Shown here in pieces: positions 57,764-64,000 of a stretch of 64,000 bases of DNA. The stretch lies in assembly GCA_002973575.1 (NCBI GenBank), contig PVEQ01000006.1:62001-126000 (forward strand), given 5' to 3'. The notes under the pieces were generated by a model. It searched no databases, had not been told where the DNA came from, and saw nothing but the letters and a program-made list of their open reading frames with translations. This DNA comes from Sediminibacterium magnilacihabitans (GTDB taxonomy: Bacteria > Bacteroidota > Bacteroidia > Chitinophagales > Chitinophagaceae). Within the stretch, counting starts at the first letter, position 1, and the number at the start of each line of letters is the position of its first letter. A program made the position numbers and the translations under genes.

Positions 57764-57771
57764 TAAATTTG
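57764..57771 (+). promoter_or_regulatory. Candidate -7 box of mce
   Basis: TAAATTTG matches TAnnTTTG exactly, 65 bases before the mce ATG, in the gap shared with divergent iscS. No TTG at the -33 distance. Confidence 0.3.
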
Positions 57772-57836
57772 GCGGGGATCAGCGTGGCAAACGGTTTTTC
57801 CCCATATCGTAAAGGTACTACATTTAAAGGAACCCT

Positions 57837-58241
57837 ATGCTTAAAATAGAACATATTGGCCTGGCAGTGAAGCAGTTCGACACGGCAATCCCCCTTTTCG
57901 AGCAGTTGCTCAACACCCCTTGTTATAAGGTGGAAAATGTTGCATCGGAACAGGTGAACACCGCTTTTTTTCAAAAAGGCGAAACCAAGATCGAATTATT
58001 GGAAAGCACCAGTCCGGATGGCGTTATTGCCCGTTTCATAGAAAAAAAAGGAGAAGGCATGCACCATATTGCTTTTGAAGTGGCTGATATTGAGGCTGAA
58101 ATGAAACGCTTGTCTGATGCAGGTTTTACACTGCTGAACCCTGTTCCAAAAAAAGGTGCGGACAATAAATTAGTTTGTTTTGTGCATCCAAAAAATACCA
58201 ATGGGGTGTTGATAGAACTCTGCCAGGAAGCGTCATCCTGA
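57837..58241 (+). CDS. mce: Methylmalonyl-CoA epimerase
   Basis: Interconverts (R)- and (S)-methylmalonyl-CoA in propionate metabolism. The 134-residue VOC-fold protein has metal ligands in KIEHIGLAV (His near residue 5), GMHHIAFEV (His near 77) and GVLIELCQ (Glu near 128). Its last codons GCG TCA TCC TGA are the start of a cgtcatcc-family repeat, so the terminal ASS and stop codon are repeat-derived, as in hemD. Confidence 0.93.
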   Translation: MLKIEHIGLAVKQFDTAIPLFEQLLNTPCYKVENVASEQVNTAFFQKGETKIELLESTSPDGVIARFIEKKGEGMHHIAFEVADIEAEMKRLSDAGFTLLNPVPKKGADNKLVCFVHPKNTNGVLIELCQEASS

Positions 58242-58332
58242 GTACACTTTGATCGTCATCCCGAGCGTAGCCGAGGGATCTCATGAAGTCTTCAGCAGGT
58301 CCCTCGACTCGCTTCGCTCGCTCGGGATGACG
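58231..58332. repeat. Palindromic repeat copy H (cgtcatcc family)
   Basis: A short arm cgtcatcctgag at 58231 supplies the mce stop codon; a full hybrid element follows at 58254-58332 (cgtcatcccgagcgtagccg to cgctcgctcgggatgacg). It separates mce from the convergent rnc. Confidence 0.9.
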
Positions 58333-58338
58333 TGCGCA

Positions 58339-59049
58339 TTAGGAAAGCCCCAACTTTTCCAATGCCACCTGCGCGGCGGCTTGACTTGCATCTTTTTTAT
58401 TATATCCTTTCCCTTGCGCCAGTATTTCACCATCGAGCACTACGTTCATGGTGAACAGGCGCCGGTTGCCTTCCATTTTTTCATCGGCGAGATCGAAAGA
58501 AAGGGTTCGGCTGTTTTTGCTGGCCCAGCCGATGAGTTTGTTTTTGAGGTTGATGTCTACCTGCTCCAGGTCGTCTACAAACATGTGGGCGATGACAATG
58601 TGCTTGAGTACCCAGTGGTGGGTCCGGTCATACCCTTTGTCGAGGTAAACCGCTCCTACCAATGCTTCCAGCGTATTACCAAATATCTGGCTGCCTTTGA
58701 GCGAGCTGTCGAACTTATTGTAAAAAGTGAGTTTACGCAATCCCATTTTGAGGGCGATATCGTTCAACTGCTGGCGGTTCACCATTTTGCTGCGCATCTC
58801 GGTGAGAAAGCCTTCGCCTTTGTAGGGATAACGCTTGAAGAGGTAATCGGCCACTATCGCACTCAATATGGCATCACCGAGGTATTCAAGCCTTTCGTTG
58901 TTTTCATCGGGCGTTTCTTTTACCGAACGGTGGCTCAGTGCTGTTTTATACAGCAACACGTTGCCCGGCTTCATCCCCAAAACATTTCTCAGTTGTTTTT
59001 CAAAAGAAGCATCGCCCGACTTGCCAAATAATGCTTTGAAAAATTGCAC
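58339..59049 (-). CDS. rnc: Ribonuclease III
   Basis: Double-strand-specific RNase for rRNA and mRNA processing. The 236-residue protein has the catalytic signature NERLEYLGDAILSAIVADYLF (near residue 54; shown acidic cluster ERLEYLGDAI), a second acidic site in NTLEALVGAVYLDKG (near 125) and a C-terminal dsRNA-binding domain (about 168-236) ending KKDASQAAAQVALEKL. It lies 4 bases after fabF in the acpP-fabF-rnc operon. Perfectly paired repeat transcripts nearby could be substrates (speculative). Confidence 0.95.
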   Translation of the reverse strand: MQFFKALFGKSGDASFEKQLRNVLGMKPGNVLLYKTALSHRSVKETPDENNERLEYLGDAILSAIVADYLFKRYPYKGEGFLTEMRSKMVNRQQLNDIALKMGLRKLTFYNKFDSSLKGSQIFGNTLEALVGAVYLDKGYDRTHHWVLKHIVIAHMFVDDLEQVDINLKNKLIGWASKNSRTLSFDLADEKMEGNRRLFTMNVVLDGEILAQGKGYNKKDASQAAAQVALEKLGLS

Positions 59050-59053
59050 AACC

Positions 59054-60307
59054 TTAAGCTACGAATTTTTTCACAATCACGCAGGCATTATGTCCGCCAA
59101 ATCCGAAAGTATTGCTCAATGCCACATTCACCACACGCTTTTGGGCTTTGTTGAATGTAAAATTCAGTCTCGGATCCAGGTCCGGATCATCGGTAAAGTG
59201 GTTGATGGTAGGAGGTATCATATCGTGTACCACGCTTTGTATGCAGGCAATGGCTTCGATAACGCCCGCAGCGCCCAGGCAGTGCCCGGTCATGGATTTA
59301 GTAGAACTGATATTGAGTTCATAAGCATGGTCTCCAAAAACTTCCCGGATGGCTTTCACTTCTGCGCCATCACCCAGTGGTGTAGAGGTTCCATGTGTAT
59401 TGATGTAGTCGATCTCATGGGCTTGCATGCCTGCATCTTTCAAGGCAGCAATCATCACATTCCTGGCGCCCAATCCTTCCGGATGCGGGGCTGTGAGGTG
59501 GTAAGCATCGGCAGTAGCGCCGCCGCCTGCTATTTCGCAATAGATATGCGCGCCGCGTTTTACCGCATGCTCATATTCTTCCAGTACCAGTACGCCGGCT
59601 GCTTCCCCCATTACAAAACCGTCACGGTCTTTGTCGTACGGACGGCTGGCTGTGGCCGGATCGTCGTTGCGTTCACTCATGGCTTTCATGGCGTTGAAAC
59701 CGCCTACACCGGCTTCGCTGATCACTGCTTCCGATCCACCGGCGAGTACTATATCAGCCTTGCCCAGGCGTATGTTATCCACCGCCGAAATAATGCCATT
59801 GGTGCTTGATGCACAGGCGCTTACCACAGCGAAATTGGGACCGCGGAATCCATGACGCATAGAAATCTGGCCTGCGGCAATATCCAATATCATTTTAGGA
59901 ATGAAGAAAGGGTTGAAACGGGGTGTTCCATCGCCTTTGGCAAAGCCTATCACTTCCTCCTGGAAAGTAGTGAGTCCACCGATACCACTGGCGAAGATCA
60001 CGCCTACCCTGTCGGGATTTACATTCTCTTTACTGATACCGGCATCTGTAACAGCCATATCACTGGCCACCAATGCCAATTGGGCAAAGCGGTCCAGCTT
60101 GCGCGCTTCTTTCCTGTCCATGAACTGGGTAGGATCAAAGCCCTTGATCTCACAGGCAAAACGGGTTTTGAACTTAGATGCATCAAACAAAGTAATGTTA
60201 GCTGCGCCGGATACACCATTGATGAGTCCGTTCCAATAATCGTTGAGATTATTGCCTACCGGCGTTAATGTACCGATTCCCGTAACAACTACTCGTTTTA
60301 ATTGCAT
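59054..60307 (-). CDS. fabF: Beta-ketoacyl-ACP synthase II
   Basis: Chain-elongating condensing enzyme of fatty-acid synthesis. The 417-residue protein starts at ATG 60307 (MQLKRVVVTGIGTLTPVG). The nucleophilic cysteine is in VVSACASSTNGI (near residue 165), the two histidines in NTHGTSTPLGDGAEV (near 307) and KSMTGHCLGAAG (near 344). It follows acpP, with a hairpin between them. Confidence 0.96.
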   Translation of the reverse strand: MQLKRVVVTGIGTLTPVGNNLNDYWNGLINGVSGAANITLFDASKFKTRFACEIKGFDPTQFMDRKEARKLDRFAQLALVASDMAVTDAGISKENVNPDRVGVIFASGIGGLTTFQEEVIGFAKGDGTPRFNPFFIPKMILDIAAGQISMRHGFRGPNFAVVSACASSTNGIISAVDNIRLGKADIVLAGGSEAVISEAGVGGFNAMKAMSERNDDPATASRPYDKDRDGFVMGEAAGVLVLEEYEHAVKRGAHIYCEIAGGGATADAYHLTAPHPEGLGARNVMIAALKDAGMQAHEIDYINTHGTSTPLGDGAEVKAIREVFGDHAYELNISSTKSMTGHCLGAAGVIEAIACIQSVVHDMIPPTINHFTDDPDLDPRLNFTFNKAQKRVVNVALSNTFGFGGHNACVIVKKFVA

Positions 60308-60331
60308 GAACAAACCTATTTATTAAGTGAG

Positions 60332-60376
60332 AATCCGCCTTTCCTGGCCTTAGAGCGCCGCAGAAAGGCGGATTTT
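60332..60376. terminator. Hairpin between acpP and fabF (possible attenuator)
   Basis: aatccgcctttc (60332-60343) pairs with gaaaggcggatt (60363-60374), a 12-bp stem around a 19-base loop. On the minus strand, where the genes lie, it is followed by a weak T content (ctcacttaataaata). It may partly stop transcription so that acpP is made in excess over fabF. Confidence 0.5.
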
Positions 60377-60400
60377 AATTATTCCAAAATAGTGTAGATC

Positions 60401-60637
60401 TTACTTAGCGTGTTCTTCGAGGTAAGCAACAGCCTGACCAACAGTGGTAATGGTTTCAGCCTGCTCATCGGGGATGGAGATGTTAAATTCCTTCTCGAAT
60501 TCCATAATCAACTCAACGGTATCCAAAGAATCTGCACCGAGGTCGTTAGTGAAAGACGCCTCATTGGTAACTTCTGCCTCGTCTACTCCTAATTTATCAA
60601 CGATGATTTTCTTAACTCTTGTTGCGATGTCTGACAT
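60401..60637 (-). CDS. acpP: Acyl carrier protein
   Basis: Carries growing acyl chains on phosphopantetheine. The 78-residue acidic protein has the serine attachment motif [12 protein letters not shown] (Ser near residue 37). It heads the operon acpP-fabF-rnc and has a clear Bacteroidota-type promoter. Confidence 0.97.
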   Translation of the reverse strand: MSDIATRVKKIIVDKLGVDEAEVTNEASFTNDLGADSLDTVELIMEFEKEFNISIPDEQAETITTVGQAVAYLEEHAK

Positions 60638-60661
60638 TGTAAAAAGTTTTTGTTACAGCCG

Positions 60662-60690
60662 CAAAAATATACTTTTTGTCAAATAAGCAA
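60662..60690 (-). promoter_or_regulatory. Promoter of acpP-fabF-rnc
   Basis: On the minus strand TTG (60688-60690), 18 bases, TATTTTTG (60662-60669): an exact TAnnTTTG with near-standard spacing. Predicted start is near 60655, about 18 bases before the ATG. Confidence 0.7.
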
Positions 60691-60801
60691 TGTTTTAACG
60701 CATTTTTGTTTTCACAGACCGGAAAACCGGCCTTCCCATAAATCGGTTGGGGGGTGTGTTTTTCGCAAAATGATCAGTATCTTGTAAAGCTAACTATTGC
60801 T

Positions 60802-61230
60802 ATGCCGTTAAAACTCATAGACCATAACAGCACGGAATACCACCAGATGGTCGACCTGCGCTACCACTTGTTGCGCAAGCCGTTGGGACTGGATTTTACC
60901 AAAGAAGAGCTGGAAAGGGAGAAAAACGACATCCTCATCGGCTGTTTCGAGGAAGATAAGCTGGAAGCCTGCTGTATTTTAACGCAAACGGCCCCCAAAA
61001 CTGTCCGTTTACGCCAAATGGCCGTTAGCCCCGTTCTGCAAGGCAAGGGTATTGGCCGGGTTTTGATGAGTTTCGCCGAAAACATCGCCCGCGACAGGGG
61101 GTACCACCGCCTCACCATGCACGCCCGTAAAACAGCCGTTGGCTTCTACGAAAAACTGGGCTATAAGATCCATGGGGAAGAATTCCAGGAAGTCACTATT
61201 CCCCATTTTGAGATGCACAAAGCGCTATAG
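60802..61230 (+). CDS. GNAT family N-acetyltransferase
   Basis: Acetyl-CoA-dependent N-acetyltransferase of unknown substrate. The 142-residue form from ATG 60802 (MPLKLIDHNSTEYHQMVDLR) has the acetyl-CoA pyrophosphate-binding motif RQMAVSPVLQGKGIGRVLM (near residue 75) and ARKTAVGFYEKLGYKIHGE (near 115). It resembles ElaA/YjcF-like small acetyltransferases. Divergent from acpP. Confidence 0.9.
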   Translation: MPLKLIDHNSTEYHQMVDLRYHLLRKPLGLDFTKEELEREKNDILIGCFEEDKLEACCILTQTAPKTVRLRQMAVSPVLQGKGIGRVLMSFAENIARDRGYHRLTMHARKTAVGFYEKLGYKIHGEEFQEVTIPHFEMHKAL

Positions 61231-61235
61231 AATTT

Positions 61236-61706
61236 CTACCCCAACTTACTCTTTAATAAACCCCTCAACTCATGCCTCATCTCATCTCCCATATTGTCTT
61301 TGGGAATCAGGAAAAAAGAGCGGGCATCGAAATAAAGGTGAAAGAAATGGGGACTTTCGAAAAATTTGCTGAACTGGGTCCACTTCCAGAGCACATAGCC
61401 GTGCTCGCTTTCCAGCTTGATATCTGTGTCCCGGAAATCGATGATGAACGATTCTTTGAAAGTGGCAGACCGCTTATAAATGGTATTGGGTAAAAAATAC
61501 CAGAATGAAGCCATCAGCACCAGCCAGATCAATGAACCCAGTAAAAAAGGCTCGGGCCTGATCTTTTTAGTATAGAAAAGAATGCCGGATACAATCGCAA
61601 ATACATTGACCAGTACAATCAATATCCTCAAATCCTGTTTCTGAACAAAATGGTAGCGTAAAGCCTGTATGACCTTTCTTTTATCGTAAGAGAAACTGTA
61701 CTGCAT
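61236..61706 (-). CDS. YcxB-like membrane protein
   Basis: A 156-residue protein with two adjacent helices (ILIVLVNVFAIVSGILFY and FLLGSLIWLVLMASFWYFL, about residues 28-75) followed by a beta-rich cytoplasmic domain with YVLWKWTQFSKFFESPHFFHLYF and FFLIPKDNM, the pattern of the YcxB family. Function unknown. It converges on the GNAT gene. Confidence 0.75.
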   Translation of the reverse strand: MQYSFSYDKRKVIQALRYHFVQKQDLRILIVLVNVFAIVSGILFYTKKIRPEPFLLGSLIWLVLMASFWYFLPNTIYKRSATFKESFIIDFRDTDIKLESEHGYVLWKWTQFSKFFESPHFFHLYFDARSFFLIPKDNMGDEMRHELRGLLKSKLG

Positions 61707-61737
61707 AATGGTGGCAAATGTAGAAAAATAAAAAAGC

Positions 61738-62139
61738 CTAAATACGAGCGAGTTTAGGATTATCTATCAACTCCTGCCTTTGCGGGTGTACCAACAGGTT
61801 CATGTCTTCCATTGGAATGGCACCGAATAAAGGCTCTGCACTTCCGGGCAGTACCATCGCCCTGCAGGTAGTTTTATGTCCCTTGAAATGAACCTCCACA
61901 CCCTGTACCATATCGAATTCTTCAATCCTGCCGTCTGCAGTTTCGCTTCTTAGCCTTTCCATCACCGGCAACTGCAATATCTCTTGTATCGATTCATTGA
62001 TACATAAGTACACTGACCCGGTATCCACCAAAGCACTCACCTGGATACGTTTTACTTCTTCTTCACCAATTACATGCCTTCTCGCCATCTCAAGATCATA
62101 ACCATTGATCAACTCAATATCTGCATATACCAGGCCCAT
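61738..62139 (-). CDS. Retropepsin-like clan AA aspartic protease
   Basis: A 133-residue single-domain protein with the aspartic protease motif ALVDTGSVYLCI (catalytic Asp39, DTG at 39-41) and a later LFGAIPMEDM flap-side segment, like bacterial clan AA proteases that would dimerise to form an active site. No signal peptide is visible, so it is probably cytoplasmic. Function and substrate unknown; it stands alone. Confidence 0.8.
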   Translation of the reverse strand: MGLVYADIELINGYDLEMARRHVIGEEEVKRIQVSALVDTGSVYLCINESIQEILQLPVMERLRSETADGRIEEFDMVQGVEVHFKGHKTTCRAMVLPGSAEPLFGAIPMEDMNLLVHPQRQELIDNPKLARI

Positions 62140-62225
62140 AGCTTTTGATTTGAGGCAATTTGCATCAAAAAAACGAGATTATATTGCGACATTACAAAAT
62201 CAGGTATTTGCCGCAATTTTTTTGC

Positions 62226-63275
62226 TTATTTGATAAAAGAGCGGCGTAACTGCTCAATGGCTGGTTGCGCAAGCCTTGTTTTTTCAGCAGCAATCACTAT
62301 GCGATAACGGAAAGTGGTGGTCTGCCCCTTTCTTAAACGAAAGTTGAGGTTTTCTTTCCCTTCTGAAAATACTTTTTGTCCCAGCGGATTAGCAGCAAAC
62401 AACCCGTAATTGCGCGCATGCCAGTAGGTAGGATAGCCAGGATTTCCCGGATGATCCATGATCACAATACTGATGGTATCATTTCCTTTCTTGCCGTACA
62501 ACATACACCACTCGCCCCTTGTAGCCCAGGCGGCATCGCCTTCTTTTCCGGCCGATGTGAGATAGTTACCTGTTACTGTTGCATCTTTTGTAGCAGACAC
62601 TTTGGTAATATTCCCCTGGGCGTCTTTGTATTCTTTGGTTTGTGTGATGGGCAGTTCCAGTTCATGCGCCACCCGCAAACCCAGCAACCCGTCCTTGCTG
62701 TCGGGGAAAGCCACGTCCTGCACGGCTGTCAGCTCCGTGATGCGGTCAATGATGCGCTCGTTGTTTTCCTGGCTGAACAAATACGTGGTTTTCTCATTCA
62801 GCAATACATCCTGTTGCTGGTTTACCCACCGGGCTGTATATACCAGCTTTCCTTGCTTACCACTTTCCGTGCTCACCACTTCATTCGTTTTGATCCATCC
62901 ATAATGCACTTTCTTTTCGGCCGGAATAGCAAACGAATTGTTCCAGAAATCTAGTCCGTTCACCCGCTCATAGTTGAACCACAACCCCAGGTGATGCGGG
63001 TGATCGGTGGGATCATTCGGTTCCGGCTTCCAGGGAAATCCACGGGTGATCGTTTGTCCGTTCCCTGCATAAATAGGATACAATACCGGCTTTTCAATAG
63101 TATCTGTATATACGAAACTGGTAAAGGGTTTTCCATCGGCCGTGATCACCACTTTGCGTTGTGCCGCATCGGGTTGTACCGTTATCACGGCCTGGCGTGA
63201 CTGTGCAGTGGATTGCAGCAGGCACCATGAAAGAACACCTGCCAGCAAACATTTGTATGAAATGGTCTTGAACAT
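62226..63275 (-). CDS. PmoA-family (DUF6807) secreted protein
   Basis: Annotated in databases as PmoA-like although it has no link to methane oxidation; members sit in carbohydrate-use loci. The 349-residue protein has a signal peptide (LLAGVLSWCLLQSTAQS, residues 11-27) and a beta-rich fold with HHLGLWFNYERVNGLDFWNN (near residue 96) and DHPGNPGYPTYWHARNYGLFA (near 285; conserved His/Asp residues). It follows an MFS sugar-type transporter on the same strand, fitting a small sugar-acid uptake and processing unit. Confidence 0.85.
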   Translation of the reverse strand: MFKTISYKCLLAGVLSWCLLQSTAQSRQAVITVQPDAAQRKVVITADGKPFTSFVYTDTIEKPVLYPIYAGNGQTITRGFPWKPEPNDPTDHPHHLGLWFNYERVNGLDFWNNSFAIPAEKKVHYGWIKTNEVVSTESGKQGKLVYTARWVNQQQDVLLNEKTTYLFSQENNERIIDRITELTAVQDVAFPDSKDGLLGLRVAHELELPITQTKEYKDAQGNITKVSATKDATVTGNYLTSAGKEGDAAWATRGEWCMLYGKKGNDTISIVIMDHPGNPGYPTYWHARNYGLFAANPLGQKVFSEGKENLNFRLRKGQTTTFRYRIVIAAEKTRLAQPAIEQLRRSFIK

Positions 63276-63296
63276 ATCGTAGTATTGAATACCAGG

Positions 63297-64000
63297 TTAA
63301 GCCTGGATGGGTTTGTTTTGTTTGCCAATCAGAAAATGCATCACCAGCCATGCCAGCACATAAGCCGATCCGCACACAGCGAACATGATATAGTAGGCCA
63401 CTTCAATTTTGCCAATGGCGCGGTAATGCACAAACATATTTTTTTGTACCAGCCACGATAAGGCAATGCCTCCCAATGCGCCGAACATGCCGCCGATACC
63501 GGTAACGGAACCCGTTGTCTTTTTAGGGAACATATCGCTTACCATTGTGAAGATATTGGCGCTCCATGCCTGGTGTGCTGCAGCCGCCAAACCGATCACC
63601 AGTACGGCATACCACATGTTGATGCCCCCCAGCAGCTGGGCCGATATGATGGGTATTACACACAATGCAAAAAAGAACATGGATGTTTTGCGGGCGCGGT
63701 ACACCGGCCAGTTTTTCCTGATGAGCCAGAGAGGTATCCAGCCGCCACCTACACTGCCGATGGTGGATATGGTATATACAACGGCTACCGGCAGTGCGAT
63801 GGCCGTGTTGCTCAAATGATACTGGCTTTGCAGGAAATCGGGCAGCCAGAATAAATAGAACCACCAGATGGGATCGGTGAGCAGTTTACCCAAAGCGAAT
63901 GCCCAGGTTTGCCGGTAACCCAGCAGCTTTCCCCAGGAAAGCTTGGGGCTTGTTTCTTCTTCTGTTACAGGTTGTTCATCTGCGTCGCTGTGGATATAGT
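63297..64000 (-). CDS. MFS transporter (hexuronate-like), C-terminal part
   Basis: Inner-membrane secondary transporter of the major facilitator superfamily, close to ExuT-type sugar-acid permeases. The frame is open to the right edge, so the N-terminal half is missing; an ATG at 63893 is internal. Visible are six helices of the second half, including SNTAIALPVAVVYTISTIGSV and the WSANIFTMVSDMFPKK loop with GSVTGIGGMFGALGG, typical of the anion:cation symporter family. It is followed after 21 bases by the PmoA-like gene. Confidence 0.87.
   Translation of the reverse strand, partial: YIHSDADEQPVTEEETSPKLSWGKLLGYRQTWAFALGKLLTDPIWWFYLFWLPDFLQSQYHLSNTAIALPVAVVYTISTIGSVGGGWIPLWLIRKNWPVYRARKTSMFFFALCVIPIISAQLLGGINMWYAVLVIGLAAAAHQAWSANIFTMVSDMFPKKTTGSVTGIGGMFGALGGIALSWLVQKNMFVHYRAIGKIEVAYYIMFAVCGSAYVLAWLVMHFLIGKQNKPIQA

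Overview
The window is an ordinary chromosomal stretch from a member of the Bacteroidota, most likely family Chitinophagaceae (relatives of Chitinophaga or Niastella). This is inferred from the gliding-motility genes gldF and gldG, a fused MurF-alanine racemase, promoters of the Bacteroidota type (TTG, about 19 bases, TAnnTTTG), a bacterial geranylgeranylglyceryl-phosphate synthase, split transketolase, LytTR two-component genes, and TonB/PepSY proteins. The genus cannot be fixed from the sequence. Gene density is high. No tRNA, rRNA, CRISPR array, insertion sequence or prophage was seen. Only one gap exceeds 300 bases (7589-7955).

Layout. 1-7.6 kb: 3' part of metG, a GMC oxidoreductase with its Tat-exported small subunit, and the B12-dependent ribonucleotide reductase nrdJ with a promoter and DnaA-box-like sites. 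8-13.5 kb: GGGP synthase, an aldo/keto reductase with an AraC regulator, a compact alkylation-repair operon (HTH-methyltransferase fusion, free-standing Ada zinc domain, AlkB) and a KirBac potassium channel. 13.5-25 kb: M28 peptidase, LytTR response regulator and kinase, dxs, scpA, mscL, a DMT transporter, frr, an FkbM methyltransferase, the N-terminal half of transketolase, a LolC/E-type permease and rbfA. 25-32.4 kb: an MsbA-like exporter, a DksA-like protein with a histone-H1-like tail, ileS and a PepSY membrane protein. 32.5-41.8 kb: a heme locus, hemJ-hemH leftward and hemA-C-D-E-F-B-L rightward, covering every step from glutamyl-tRNA to heme. 42-50 kb: a lipoprotein and the operon gldF-gldG-terC-murF/alr-lspA. 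50-51 kb: a 5'-shortened LuxR gene and a PIN-type toxin-antitoxin pair. 51-55.4 kb: a small Cys protein, a TonB receptor and a PepSY protein, probably for metal uptake. 55.6-61.2 kb: iscS-iscU-iscA, methylmalonyl-CoA epimerase, acpP-fabF-rnc and a GNAT enzyme. 61.2-64 kb: a YcxB-like membrane protein, a small aspartic protease, a PmoA-family protein and the end of an MFS transporter.

The most unusual signal is a palindromic repeat family with arms reading cgtcatcc(c/t)gagcg and its complement. Eight sites occur, six of them between 33 and 43.1 kb in and around the heme locus. One copy lies in frame inside hemC, and two others supply the last codons and the stop codon of hemD and mce. A second short repeat family (tattgagccattgcg), a third (aatcagcaatcag) that also appears in a metG linker, and a 16-base tandem pair upstream of iscU show that several repeat families shape gene ends here. 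No wholly new multi-gene system is evident. The repeat-coding relationship, the DnaA-type sites at nrdJ and the split Ada operon are the best leads.
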